Shown one piece after another: positions 49,101-62,328 of a DNA stretch of 64,000 nucleotides (its first letter is position 1; the number at the start of each line of letters is the position of its first letter). Under the pieces are notes generated by a model. The model did no database searches. It was not told where the DNA came from and saw only the letters and a list, made by a program, of their open reading frames with translations. The stretch lies in contig JBCAMK010000009.1 of assembly GCA_038503065.1 (NCBI GenBank), positions 1,736,001-1,800,000 of the forward strand, in the 5' to 3' direction. Source of the stretch: Paragyromitra xinjiangensis (lineage: Eukaryota; Ascomycota; Pezizomycetes; Pezizales; Discinaceae). The position numbers and the translations under genes are program-made.

Positions 49101-50157
49101 ATGCCTCACTCGTACTGCAGCTAGCAGAAAACTTGGTAGAATATAGGCTTAGGAGGCAGAGAAGAGAGAGATCTTGATTAGTTGATTAAAGGACTGATCC
49201 AAATACAGGCCCGAATTTATAGACAGGGTACACATACTAGTACTACAAAGTTTCCACGACTTCTAGAACCTTAATACCCTCTATACCAAAACATTTAATC
49301 AATACCTAATTAGGAAACCTATTATCACAACCGCTCTTTTTTATACCTATACAAAACTTGCTGATCTTGGGCTGCACTAAAAAGCCCTACTGATGTCAAC
49401 TCCAAGAGGAAAAACAACGTTCCTGAGAACTATTTACAGGACCCGATTCAAACTCCCACTTCTGCACTCGGTGTCCAACCGATCAGTTCTCGATATGTTT
49501 CGCTCAACAACACAATATACTAGCTCTTCAAGCTCAACCGATTCATGCCGATATCTGTATGCAACAATCATATGGTGTATTTCCGTCAAGTGGATCTCTT
49601 AGCTCTATATCTCAGCTAGCTTTGGCGCGAGCTCACAGCTTCCAGCGCGGTACCGCTCTAGCACGAGCTCAGCAGCATGAAGCATGCAGCATAATCAATT
49701 CTGGCGGAGCTCTAGTTCTTCAATGCAACACAAGCGGCAATGAGGCGCCAGCAAAAACAGTGCCCTGCGTCTTCTAGATGGTGTCGATTACAATAATTTT
49801 CTGGATGACTTTCGCATGGCTGCTTGTCGCCTGATAACATTCTTGCTTTTCGCTTTCGATGGTTCACCTTGATGGGCTCTCACCAAACACACTATGCGTG
49901 CCTTGATTAGTTTTTGCTAAACATACCATATATTTGGGATATTAGCTATAGTTGTTGACGGCTAGCAGGGTGGTAGTTAGCTATTTCGGCACTTGCCTCG
50001 TCGGACGGATTTTCACTGGATAAGCCATAAAGGCCACTTTTTGACATCATCCAGGAGGTCGATATCCAGTTATTTCTGCACGGGCCAAGTTCTCCGGTAT
50101 CTATCATTAAAGGTTCCTTAATCAATTCACATACCAGTATCTCACCTCCTAAACCTA

Positions 50158-50717
50158 CACTAGATGTGTCCTGACCCGTATTCCAAGGATGCCCGTTTTA
50201 AAATGGGAGCACTTCGAACATCGGCCGACCCATAGACAAAGCGAAACTAAGAGATGGCCGATATTCAAAATTCCTACCAAGATAAAAATTCTCCACCCCA
50301 ACCGATGAGTTGAATAAGCTCGAAGATCCCTAAAAGCAAACAAACCAGTGCACTACCTTAGGCTCTTGCAACTTCAATCTAGCTGCAACATATAAATAAA
50401 CCCCCAGTCCCTTTATAACTAGTGGGTAAAGGCGCAGACTGCCTTCCAATCTAGAGTTGTAGTTACAAAATACCCCACGGGTGCAAACTACTCCCTAGAG
50501 CTATGTTTGGTACTTGTATTTATTTTAGAGCAGAAAGGATACTAAAGCTGTGATGTTGAAAGGGGTGTTTTCACAGCTGTATTCCTTGAATATTGGCTAT
50601 CCCTTAGCTTCACTTTGAATATGGGTTGGCTGGTGTTCAAAGTACTCCCATTTTCAAAGCGGCCTGACCCATTTTAAAATGGGCATCTTTAGGATACGGG
50701 CCAGAACAGATGCACTA
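50158..50717. mobile_element. 560-bp MITE with long inverted arms
   Basis: The left arm (50158 to about 50285) and right arm (about 50565-50717) are inverted copies: TCCTGACCCGTATTCCAAGG against TTCTGGCCCGTATCCTAAAG, then TTTTAAAATGGG in both. The right arm has about 21 bp extra (TCAGGCCGCTTTGAAAATGGG-like). TA flanks both ends (50156-50157, 50718-50719). Most arm differences are transitions. The roughly 280-bp centre has no coding frame. It looks like a non-autonomous Tc1/mariner or pogo-type element; the ends are set by the TA and are approximate within a few bases. Confidence 0.7.
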
Positions 50718-50944
50718 TACCTATAGTCAAAGTAACGTCCACCATCCACTCATCATTCATAGGAACCCCCACCTTACAAAGATCAACTCAAATCAAGCTA
50801 CTCGCAGCTTTTAGGAATGCGTTACCATTCAGTCGGAGTGTCTTCACAAGTGCTAGTCGATAGTTATGTCCTGTTTTTCGATCGCGGAGTCTAAGCAGGT
50901 GTCTCAACCAGCCAGGGAAACGCCCACAAAAGGTACCGTAGTCG

Positions 50945-51100
50945 GTCTAGCGCCCGCCTTGAGGCGAGTCCGAGGCGAGGCAAAACCCCGCCCGAAAACC
51001 CGCCCCGTACCCTCGCTCCCTGCTGCATTTTGCACCTCAGCCCCCCCGTTGCCCCATTCCACATGTTTGGGGCGAGGCAAAAACAACGTGGGGCCTCGTA
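50945..51100. repeat. GC-rich island with repeated GGCGAGGCAAAA
   Basis: A short island far richer in G+C than its surroundings contains CGAGGCGAGGCAAAACCCCG and, about 100 bp on, GGGGCGAGGCAAAAACAACG. It has no coding evidence; an open frame across it is arginine/proline-rich by composition. It may be part of a dispersed repeat. Confidence 0.4.
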
Positions 51101-54100
51101 TTTTTCTAGGGCTTTAACTTCCTAAAGCGAAGCCTAGCTATAGATGCACACAACTTAGGTAATACAACTCAAAATATGTGCATGCATGTATTCAGACACT
51201 CAATATTTGATAAATATATAGCGGCAATAATGAAAGCAACAAGCCCTGAGACTGGCTCCTGATATCGTGCTTCATTTTAGAAGCAATATCCGGGTAAGCG
51301 GTAGTTTCTAACGGCGTCGCACCAGTACATGTCTATCCTACGAAGTAAATCTAGTATCAGACGAGTTATCTAGGTGAGAATCTACTAAGAAGGGTCTGTT
51401 ATTAATCTCTCGCATACCTCGTATGGACTGGAGTTTCGTTGGTATGCTACTCTCATCACCTTGGTAGTCAAAATTAGTTAACTGCCCCGAATCATTACTA
51501 AGCGTTGCACGTTTATCCCCTTATGTACATGTTATTGACGTTAAAATTGAGAAAAAATAGGTCAGTATGATCATTAATTGACTCGAGACACATACCAACA
51601 GCAGCCATGTAAGACGTTAAAATCAGACACGTATAACCTCTGGCACTATAGCTCCAATATATTGTCCCAACACTATAAAATTATTGGAAAGTCGCAACTA
51701 AACCTATCTGGTCTTTCTCACATGCCACTTCATGGAACACGCGCCATACTTGGTGGTGTAACACGAAGTAGCTTAGCGACCCAGTCAGCGTGACATGATT
51801 TAAGGTTAGCCAACCAGTATAGAGCCTAGAATCCTGTAGCATTTTTATGCGCAAATAATTGGAGATTGGTACAAGATTATGCCAAGGCCGTGCCTCATTG
51901 GCTCTTCTCAACAACATCCTACACAGGTACTTAGGAGTAATTCGCTGTCGCCTTAATGCTACACCTATAAAGAGATAGACAAATTATGGAATAGAAAATA
52001 TGCTGGAAATTTACAAATACCCAAGAATCTGTCCTATAGAACAATCAGTCCATGTGCAAGGACATGTCTAGGGATTGCCTAACGTGGAGGGAAAGGCTTT
52101 AATCCTACGACCCTATTATCATGGGACCCTACGCAGAGAATTTAGCTATGTAGGGAACTGAGGATATAAACGGTACCTTGATTTACATCAAAAATTTACA
52201 GGGTTCTCATTATACTTTCTACAACCCAAGCAAGTAATTTTCTGCTATTTGTGCGAAAAAAAAAACCTACGGCTATTAACCCCGCCTCCACTTGATATCC
52301 TATCATCCCGCATATTCCCTGGTTGGTAAACATTCGATACATTTATCTAATATCCCCGCTCAAACAACCAGGACATATCTTTATTCACCCAACCCTCACC
52401 AACTTTCCACCCTGCCACTAGCTTATGAGCCCCCAGCACCAGCAACACCTTCATCACTCCTGGCTCTCTCTCCACCAGCTCCTGTGCTTAAATCTCCGAT
52501 AGAAATCCCTGCCTCACCATACAACGCATAAGTAGCTAGAGCGGCCACTACATTCACCACGAAAAACTTGGTGGGCCGGTAGGCGACTGATAGTAGCAGA
52601 CATAACAGCAGACGCTATTCTGAGAAGGCACCCGAACGCCAATAGTGTTCGTACTACAGACCCCCTAGAGTTCACATTACCGCCTCCATCATGAAGGTTT
52701 CAAGCCCCTCTTTATTATGTCTGTGTTTGACTACTAATCATAACCATTGCATCGATAGCGTTCCTGCCATTGTTTCCCCCGCACCCATTCCCATAATTTC
52801 ACTTTTCCTTCTACCCCACCTCTTCTCCCACTGCCTCTCTCCCGCCAATCAACTTAATGATAAAATATTTTTGCCATTCGTCATTCATCTTGTAAAATCC
52901 GTTTTCCGCCCTTAACTTGACGCATTCGAGTTCAAGTTCGAACCTACGGTCTCTCCTGGCCAGGGGAAGAGCGTTGGCCGCCGCTAGCTCCCGCTTCTAT
53001 CCGGGGGTGGTAAACACTCCTTTTCTGCTAATCAGTAAGAAGGAAGAGAAATCAGGAATCCGGTGGTGAGGTAGTGGTGGGGTGGAGAGCTCAATGTAAT
53101 CCGAACAGTGAGGTGGATCCGAGGGGTGGATGAGAACGGGCTGGAGGACGGCAAGTGAAACTTAAAAATAATTGTACTAAGATAAAAGGCACAAGCCGTC
53201 AGCGAGGAATGTTCAGCAGTGGATGATGAAACTCGCAACACTTAGAAGAAAAAACCCGGCGGATAAAGACTTGTTTTAATCTAATCATAGGTTAAATCCA
53301 TGATATTTTATCGGTATGAAACTAGCCTAGACTAGACGGTTCTAAATTAGCCTCCAGAAAGGTTCGAATTAGACCTAATGGAGCGATTTCAATTAAAATA
53401 TTCCAACCCAGCCTAGTCTCTTACTACCAACACCCCTCCTATTTCACGACCACAACGAACAATAGTCGGTCGGGGAAAACACAACTAACAATGACAAACA
53501 CTCGAAACCCCAGGGAGCAACCATCATCCCGTATTTATATCTCAAACCTTCCCGCTAATGTAGGGGGCTGAATTCAAGATTCGTTTTCGCGCTGGAAAGT
53601 ATTCACCATTATTCTCGCATACATATAGCAAAGGTTACGATTACCATTGTTTCAAACATAGAAACCTCTAATTTTATAGCAAGGTTGGCATTCTATAGCT
53701 AGATACCCTAAAATTAGCTAGTATCAAGCATTTCGGAAACATTTTACGTATTTATCCCGCCGACCAATGTAAGTTCAATTTAATATACCACTGAAGGATA
53801 TGTTTAACAGTTTATCTATGTAGCGATTACTGCCAAGCAGCTCCATAAGGAACGTATCAGCTCCTGTGTTTGCTGATACTTGATGATAGGCACGCTAGGC
53901 CCATATCAGTAGATGGGCCGTGCTTACGAATTACGTTCGGTAATCAAGCTTTTGAGGCAGGGCGGTCACATGGCTACGAGCAGAACCTCAGCACGTTAAA
54001 CCAATCTGAAAAAGAGCTGCACAGTATCATGTAAAAGGTAAGAAAGTGCTTTCCTAATTTCTTACTGGGGCCCGTCTGACGATTTCACACTGACAGGTCG

Positions 54101-57100
54101 CCTCCGCTCGTTGATGATTGATCGAATAAAGGCTCGCCAAAGCGTTCTGGAAGATCATCACTTTACAAGAGAGCTGTAGAGCCAAGCCATGTACCACCAT
54201 CAATTCGGGGCAGTCCTGTCACGACAGGGATGTAATATTCACCGGCATTTGGAGAACGGGAACTGTAGCCATGGCAGGTGGGCATGTTGTATCTGTTGAA
54301 GGATCAGAGGCGAGGAGATAATGAATTCCGAAAAGCCCCGAAAGCTGCTGCTAACCTCTCCTCGTGGTTTAGAGGAGTAAAGACTATCAATATCTGTCTC
54401 TGTTTCCCCATGTCCCAATATGAGAAGCCTCTGTGCAAACATGGAACAGAGCTTACTTCCGCATTTTGCCTCCTTCCCAATACTGTACCTCGTCGATTCA
54501 AGTTTCTGGCAGATGGGCACGGGAATAAAGGTACATTATCTTGGATCTCTCACATCCTGTTTATGGAACTAACAAATTTAATTCCGTTTCAAACTTGTAG
54601 CACCAGCAAGATATCGATAAGGCCAACTCAAAACCCCCTATTCCATCCCAGACACTGAGGCGTCCTAACAAGTCAGATATCAAAAGTGATATTTGCCCAT
54701 CGCCTGATAAAACTCGGTTGGTAACGCTTAGCACCGGAACTTTACTCTAATGAGATCTATGGTCCAAATGGTACGACATGCAGTCCGAAGAGAGCATACT
54801 ATTATCTAAGTCCTGGGGCTCAGTCTCCAGTGCAATCCGTCTCCCGGGGAGGTTCCCGTTTTAGCACTTTTATGGGGGCTTAATACCACAGAAACATCAG
54901 ATGATCTTGCCTAACGCCTAACCCCCGTCAGGAAGCTCCTCGTTGCTAAACAAGGATTCTCAAAGATGGTGGGCAGCAAAGTAATATCTCTTGTGCTAAT
55001 ACAGCATCCCAGCCCACTTATGCGGGCCATATCCAATACAAATTCTCTCTCCAAATCCAAGACCCACAATTTCAGCCGTCGTCTTTCCCCTCCAATTGAT
55101 TGGTCTCAAGGTTTATTGAAGCTAGCAAACAAGACTGTCCACGAGCGAGAGGGTTTGGGGCCATTACCCCTCTCGTTACTTCGAATCATTTACCCCTACT
55201 CCTACTATTAGCAGTCGAAATCGTCTCATACTTGCTATGCATACGCAGAGTCACGTATTATCACTCGATTATCACCCACTCATACCAGCAGTAGCATATC
55301 AGCTCAGAAATCGCAGGAATTCATTAGTCACAGCTCTCCCTAGCAACCAAGAACAAGTCCCTTGTATTTTTTACGAGAACGATGGTTCTTGCTTCCGTAT
55401 TTTCCCATTGCATGAACCATCACAGCTATAGAAGCGATAACTAAGATCAACCGGAAGTCAGGGTACTTCGTTTATCCCTCAAAACAGCACATCCTGGCCT
55501 AACGAGCACCGATAAAGTCCCAATTCCAAATACAGAAAATTAGGCGATCTCCTATTCTCCGAGCGCAGCCACTACACCCAAATCATGAAAATATATTCCG
55601 CTCTATTCAACCTTAAAAATCGATTAACACCTTATGCAAGAATACCATACCACAGAAGGAGAGGATAACACAGCATTCAGCGTACCTAGGTAATGGGATT
55701 TAGCAGAATTTCTTGTGCTTCGCCTTACGATACCTACGTCCCAAAAAGCCGGAATTTAGATTTTCCTGGTTACGAAATCCAAAACCAAAATTTCCTAATT
55801 CTCGGGAATAGAGGCGTTGCAGGGAAGAAAAAACTCTCTCATGACACACGCAGCAAAACGTCAGCCGTCAATGCACTCATGTAACCCAACTCGTCCCGTC
55901 TACCAAGCCTCGTATTTGTTAAACCCAGCCACCAGGTTGATAAACAACGCAGTTCCCCCACAACCCCTCAGAGTTTTAGAAGTACCAGTGGTTCGACTAG
56001 ATAGGTGAAGATGTAGGGAAACAGCATTTTTCTCCACACTCAACGATAGTTTTGGGTTTCTCACATACTGCAAGTAGGTTGGCACCACGGCAACAGGCAT
56101 ACGGGAACTTTCCGTCTTGACATGTCCCAATTGCAAATACAAAGTCCCGTAGCGCCAACCACACTGCTTTGATAGCGGTAGACTACATCCATATACCTAC
56201 ATCCTGTTTGCAGGAACCCGATACTTGCAGGCTTGCCTATTCCGGGGAAACGCATGATCTGCGATCCAAAATCTCCAGGACCACTTCACAGGCGATCACT
56301 CGTGCTACCTGGCGACTAGTTAGACAAACCATTCCTACCTACCCCGCACGAAACAAAACCGGGTGGTCGGTCACGGGTCTGCTCGCACATCAACGCCTGA
56401 CTGCAAGGATCAGGAACGAGACTGTTGACGATCAATAATCACACTTCACCTCACATAATCTCCGAGGCGACGTACTCCAGGTACAGCGATATCGCGGCAG
56501 CCGCGTTAATTCTATTAACCAAAAGGAGAAACCGAGATCACGAACTCTACTTCCGATTTACATATCGAATCGAAGCTATATGGGCTCTATTAAGGTTAGC
56601 CTCCGTTCTATCGATCATCATCGTAAGTTCTGTTCCTATTCATAAAACAGACCCCTATTTCAAGCCAACAGCAGGAAGTCCTTGCGTGAGAAGCGAAGTT
56701 GTGATGTATCAGTTGGTAGAGAAGTATGTATCCTACCGTACACAGAAACAGGTGCAGGTTCCCAGTTTCCTGGCTTTGGCTTATTTGGAACGTATTACTT
56801 TTTCCTCTATAGCTTTAAGTTAGCTGAAGCATGCCCGCTGCCCCGGCGCTTGGGATCGTGATGTTTTTGTGGGGAATCGTGATGGTGGGGAGGAGCTCGA
56901 GCACTGCTGTCTTTTTGCATTCGTCTCTTTTGTCACCTCTGTTTTGACAAAAAACGATCAAGAGAATTGTCTCGTGTCTACTTACCAAATTGAGTAATTT
57001 CGTCTACTATTGTGCTTGATCAGAGGCAAACCAGACTTTTTCGTTACACAGCATATATTGTGGCTTTGATGTTGGAACTTCCCCTCCTCCACACTCCGCA

Positions 57101-58007
57101 CCCCAGACTTCACTACTAGTTTCACACGCCACAGAGTATGGTGTTTGTTAGAATAGGGTCGGTTGAATCAATTCATAGTCTACAATATCGGAGCATCACA
57201 CAAAACGCCCAACCGCCCCATCTAAACCAGGCGATCATTGATTCGCGGGGCTCACAATATTCCCCTCTGCTCACACTCTCGTCCAAGCAAACTAACCCAC
57301 TCAGGCTAGTTCCGCTGTGTCTCATGAAACAGATCCACTCGGGACCCATATTCGGGATTCGGGTTGTTATGTCGCCCTCCCCTGTCCTGTCTCTCACCTC
57401 TCCGCGGGTTTACCCTTCATCGCCGGTGCTGGCGGACCAGCTAGGACAAAGAATCAAACCGTAACTGCCCGAAAAAAAAGGGTGACGTTCTGTGTCATGT
57501 GCCGCACCAAACAAAAGTCGTTCAGAGCGAGCTCAACAATTCACAGTGCAGCTTCCGGGGGGTACCGGTAACTACGGGTGTCAAAGATCCCCTACAAACG
57601 AACGAACGAGAACGACAGGAAAAATGAAATCAAAAAATCTGCCGTGCCATGCCGTCGCGGTGTTTGAGACATCGCGCGGTACGGGAATATACGTCATTGG
57701 CTGGACGAATTGTTATGGCGGGGGTGATTGGGTGTGGAGGTTGAACCCAACAAGCTGGGTTGTGCGATGTCCCGCTGCAGTACTGTACTGCAACGTGAAG
57801 GTGGCACGGGAACGAGGCATGCCTGGATAGATGGATTGGATGAGAACGTGAACTTTTTTTTTCGCTGTCGGCGATGATGGTCGTGATGATGATAGCGATG
57901 ATTATGATGGGTATGAGCTGATGTTGCAAATCACTGAGTTGAGTAGAAAGAGGGATTTCGTCTCCTCATCGGTGTGCAGTGTGAAGAGAAATAGCGCATG
58001 CTGATTT

Positions 58008-58024
58008 TCTCTCTCTCTCTCTCT
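58008..58024. repeat. (CT)n microsatellite
   Basis: Eight to nine CT units in non-coding DNA. Confidence 0.85.
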
Positions 58025-59504
58025 TTTCGAGGGCATCAGGCATCAAGGTTCCACTGGATCTAATCCAAGTCCTTGAATGCATACACTTTTCAGGCATACT
58101 CACGATCGTACGAACGAACGAACGGGATGCGGAGAATTTTCTTGACAACGCGAATGTTTCACGGCGATCCAAAATGTTTCGGTCATTTGCATATTTTTTT
58201 ACCTTGCTGCTTTCAGTAACAAGGGCACATTTACCTGATTACTATACCTGTGGCGAGTCGCGACAGAGCAGTGCCACCTCATGGCTGGACGTATTAGTCA
58301 AGAAGGCAGGTACCGGACAGTCAAACTACACTACCTACTCGAGCACATATTGCATAATGTATCAGGACCCTATGCAGAATATCGTAGGTAGTCGAGTAAG
58401 AAGAAGAGACGAGAAGAGGAAAAAGACGGGATTGTTACGCTACGCTTGAACGTGGCCGGAAGAAATGCAAACGCAGGGTCTGCCTGCAAAGTATGTCTGC
58501 CTACCAGGGACGAAAGGGAAACAACGCAGGCCGTGTGTGCTTGGCTCTTGTGGCCCTCTTTTTTTTTTCTTTTCTTCTTTCCTTCCTTTCCTTGTTTCCT
58601 GTTTATCGTGCACCAGTTCAGTGATGCACGTTGCACGAAAGAGCGGAGTTGCGCGTGCAGGCATGTAGCCGCATTCGTGGCGTGTACCAGGTATAGGGTA
58701 CCGCATATCTATAGAAAGCTCGGAGGTTAGTTTCTTCTCAATCCAGTTCGAGCTATATCATATATGTTTCTGATTGTGCGTTTTCACATCCTGTTTCCCC
58801 GTGGCTCCATTCTATCTTTGTAAACCCGACGATGGGACACAGCGGGGCGGCTATAGGACGCGGTCTAACTGCGGCGTGAGGTGAGCAAGAGAGGATGAGC
58901 GAAACTTTTTTCTATGCAAATGCAGTCACGACAAGCCCGTCCTTGTTCATCAATCAACCCGGGGGAGGACATATCGGACGAGGGCGGTGGTACTGGTAGG
59001 TACGTGTACAGACATATACACGCTGTTTGCCGGGGTATCCAGCGAGTGGGGGGGGGTGTGAATCGGGAGCATATGTGAGAAAGCAGTGGAGCAAAGAGTA
59101 AAGATGAAGAAGAAATTTGAGGGAGTGAAGAGGCATCATGCAGAGTACCGGCGGTAGGCAGCCGTGCAGTCGCAATTGTTATCTTTATATCCCAGCGCTG
59201 GAAAAGGAAGTGATGAGCACGAATATGGAGGTACAAGAAAAAAGAAACACCAAAGCAAACGGTCTGGTCTTTGATGACGATGAGACCTTTCTTCTTCTTC
59301 ACCCAGTCTGGAGATATCATATCTGTCTGTTTATCTAGCTGTCTCTCTTCGCTGAAGGTCGCACGCCTCTCACACCTCTCCGACATCCATCCCAACAACG
59401 ACACCACCTCTGCTTCCGCCTTCCTCCACCATCACCACCACCACCACCAGCCCCCCACCACACATCTCTCTTAACTGAACGGACGGCCTGCAGCGCTTCC
59501 CACA

Positions 59505-62328
59505 ATGCCTCGACCTCAATCCCAATCCCCACCTTCTCCCAAACATCACAACCAACATCTCCACATGGATCATCCAAGCCTGGAAGGAATGGAAGAACCC
59601 CAGTCTCCAATATCCCGTTTGCCACCAGAACTTCTTTTTCGCATCCTGACGTTCGTCGGCCTCACGGGTGGCCCATCATCGCTGTGGTCCTGCAACCTCA
59701 CCTGCAAGGGCTTCCATGAGATCATTGAAGACCCCGCCCTCGATAAGTTCGTTACCCAGCAGCCATCCTCGTCGTTACTCAATTAGAGTTTCGCTTAATG
59801 CTAACCGACCGTAATTTTTTTTTTTTGCTTTTTGCTTTTTCTAGATACATCTATCGTGCCGCAGCCTTTTCCCTTCTCTCCCACGACACGCATCTGTTTC
59901 CGCAGCCTGCACTCTCCGGAACACGTGTGCCGCCAACCACATCTCCCACCACTGGGACTACCAAGCAAACCTTTAAAGCACTGGCACGAACACTGCATCT
60001 CTCTCGAAGGCCATTCCCAGCCTCGTTGCACCATACATCAACTACCAGCCTTCCAACCAAGGGCCAAAGCTGCCTGACGACCCGCCATGGCCCCAACCCT
60101 GCAACACGCGACTGGACATTCAGCGATGACTTCCGAAGGCTGACCCTTCATAAGAACGAGAAATCCGCTGCTGCAGCCCTCCCACCACTATCCGTTGACC
60201 CGCAAGGTCGTCCTGTTAGACGCATCATCGACTTTGTGCATTCTTCAACCGAGGCCTCACGTACCGAAGAAGGCGTCGCTTACCTTGGCGTCAAAACATG
60301 TGGCTGGAGTGATGCCTTGCCACCGGGAAAGACAAACGCTCGACAGGGTGAAACAGCAAGTTGGATCCTATTCTCTGATGACCCTCGGGTATTCCCTGAG
60401 AAACGGGAACGCAGTTGGATCACTGTTCAGCGTGCTGCTATCCTAGGAGGCGCCCCATCTGTATCATCGAGTAACACACCGCCTGGACAACGTCTTCGAC
60501 AGCTACGCCAAGAGAAAGCAGAAGCAGCTGGGAAGAAGAAGAAGGTGGATCCAACACCGTATAGGACCCCACCCCCGCCAGATGCGAAAGATATAGCGGA
60601 GGCGGAGGAGGCATGGAGCCCATTCATTAAACCGGTAGACCACGACAAATTTCTGAATGCTCAGCGATGGGGCGATCTCACTCGAGGTCTGGATGCGAGT
60701 ACATATAAAGCTCTCCCGAAGAGCAAACCACCGCAACAGGAGGGCCAATGGTTCACGGCTGATAAAGCGATGTGGACCTCGACAAATGTGAGCGATGCTG
60801 GGCTTGTAAGCTTCGGGAAATGTCTTTTACATTCTGACGCGAATCTCCGACTTGTTCCTCGGCTAGTGCAGCGGCAGCTGGAGGTTGCACAGGTAGAAAG
60901 GCTCTCGATGGAGAACGCGGACGGTGAGGTAGAAGTCAATATGGTCTGGAAGATGCCACGTACAGTCAAGGAGCTGAGCCTGGAACCCATACCAACTGAT
61001 GAGGAAGAGGAACATGACTGGGATGATGATATCCATACGATTAACTGGGAATTTAAGAGCTGTGGAGAATATCTAGTCGTATGTGATGATAACAGCTGTA
61101 GGCGTGGAAGCACCATCAGTTGTTTCTCCGGACGCGTTCCCTCGGCCACAGGTGGAAATGATACCAACTCAAAAAACATGGGCACTGATGAAAGCCCCCG
61201 CTGGCAGCGCAGAATGGTGGTGAAGCGCGCCGATGGCGGCGGTGAATACTGGCTCGATAACGATGGTATCTCCATCAACTCCTCGGTCGTCGCATACTCT
61301 ACTCGCCGTCACATCTATCCAGGCAGTCGTCAGGATCGTCTCAAGGCAGTTATGGAATTCCATATACTCTCTCTACGCACCGGTGATACTATAAAGGTCC
61401 TCAACCTTGCAGAGGAAGAACGCTCAATCGCTCAACGCTGTTGGATGTGGTGTTCCTTCGCACTCGGCGATGGTATCCTCGTCGCATCACTCGGCGGACT
61501 CGGCGCAACTATTAGCAGAGAGGAAGCTGATGGTCTTTGGGCGGGTGCCGGTAGGAGGAGAAGATACGGGTATGAAAACCTGTTTGTATGGGATCTAGGA
61601 GACGAACCCACCGCGCCGGAGACTGCGCAGGTGGGTGTCTTCAGAGGCGAGACAGAAGTGGAGTCAAGGTCATTATTGGTGGGCCCGCGAAGCAGAATCC
61701 CAGTTCCGCAGGGATGGGGTGAAGTCGATAAGTATGTGGTTCTCAGTGGATGCGGGAGGTTCTTGGGTGTGTGTGCAGAGTGGAAAATGGCAGTATGGGA
61801 TTTGGAGCAGAAGACGTTTGATGGTGTATGGAGGGTTGGCGATGCTGGTAAGTTCCCCTCTCTCTTAGCTCTGATGACAGCAGCTAAAATGCAATAGACA
61901 ATCTCGAAGTCGAGTCTGTTGGCCTCCACGTCCGCGATGAATTCAACCGCCGCGACGACGAATGCCTCCCTTGGAATGGCCTTTGGGTTAAATGGCGCGA
62001 CGTCATTGATTCGGCGTCCTCCTCACAACCTGAAGTCATCAAGCAAAACTTAACATATGTCAACTCGCGCGACCTCCGCCGAGCCATCGGCGGCGTGGAT
62101 CTAGAGATGGACCGGAGGCGGAGGTGGATGATGGCACGACGGCTTGCGAGCATAGACGACGACGAGGGACTTGACGACACGGATAGCGATAGCGATAGCG
62201 TGGGTAGTGCATGGATGGATGGTGCAGCGGGTGATTGGGAGGATTTCGAGGAGGGGTATGCGGAGATGGAGGGAGGTAGTGGGGAAGGTGATAGTGATGT
62301 GGATCCAGGCTATACCGGGTGGTTGTGA
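59505..62328 (+). CDS. Large F-box protein, 891 aa
   Basis: Three exons: 59505-59746, 59845-61847 and 61898-62328, introns 98 and 50 nt, in-frame to 891 residues. The first donor is GTTCGT; it is preferred because it alone joins LDK to YIYRAAAF in frame. An F-box (ISRLPPELLFRILTFVGLTG..., about 36-75) follows a His/Pro/Ser-rich lead. The long middle has no motif I can name, but repeated segments such as YLVVCDDNS, FHILSLRTGDTIKV, GDGILVASLGG, NLFVWDLGDE and LGVCAEWKMAVWDLEQKTFD read like blades of a beta-propeller, so it may be an F-box/WD-like adaptor for an SCF ubiquitin ligase. The C-terminus is acidic and Ser-rich (DDDEGLDDTDSDSDSVGS, then DWEDFEEGYAEMEGG). The coding strand is C-rich at the 5' end and G-rich at the 3' end. 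The target is unknown. Confidence 0.82.

Larger units (their letters stand above)
46136..59504. other. 13.4-kb gene-free interval
   Basis: The longest gene-free stretch. Open frames are under 185 codons and none reads as a domain; those at 56425-56823, 57138-57464 and 58865-59407 were inspected and dismissed. Recognisable items are a 560-bp inverted-repeat element (50158-50717), a GC-rich island (about 50945-51100) with a repeated GGCGAGGCAAAA motif, a tRNA-like fragment near 52930-52995, a CT dinucleotide run (58008-58024) and several ACGA tetranucleotide runs. The last 500 bp lie upstream of the F-box gene. Confidence 0.5.

Noticed and set aside
56425..56823. 132-codon frame with a hydrophobic segment
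   Set aside because: No homologue recognised, no splice partners; length within chance for this gap.
58865..59407. 180-codon minus-strand frame
   Set aside because: Sits in the upstream region of the F-box gene; low-complexity Ser/Pro/Leu runs and no homology recognised.
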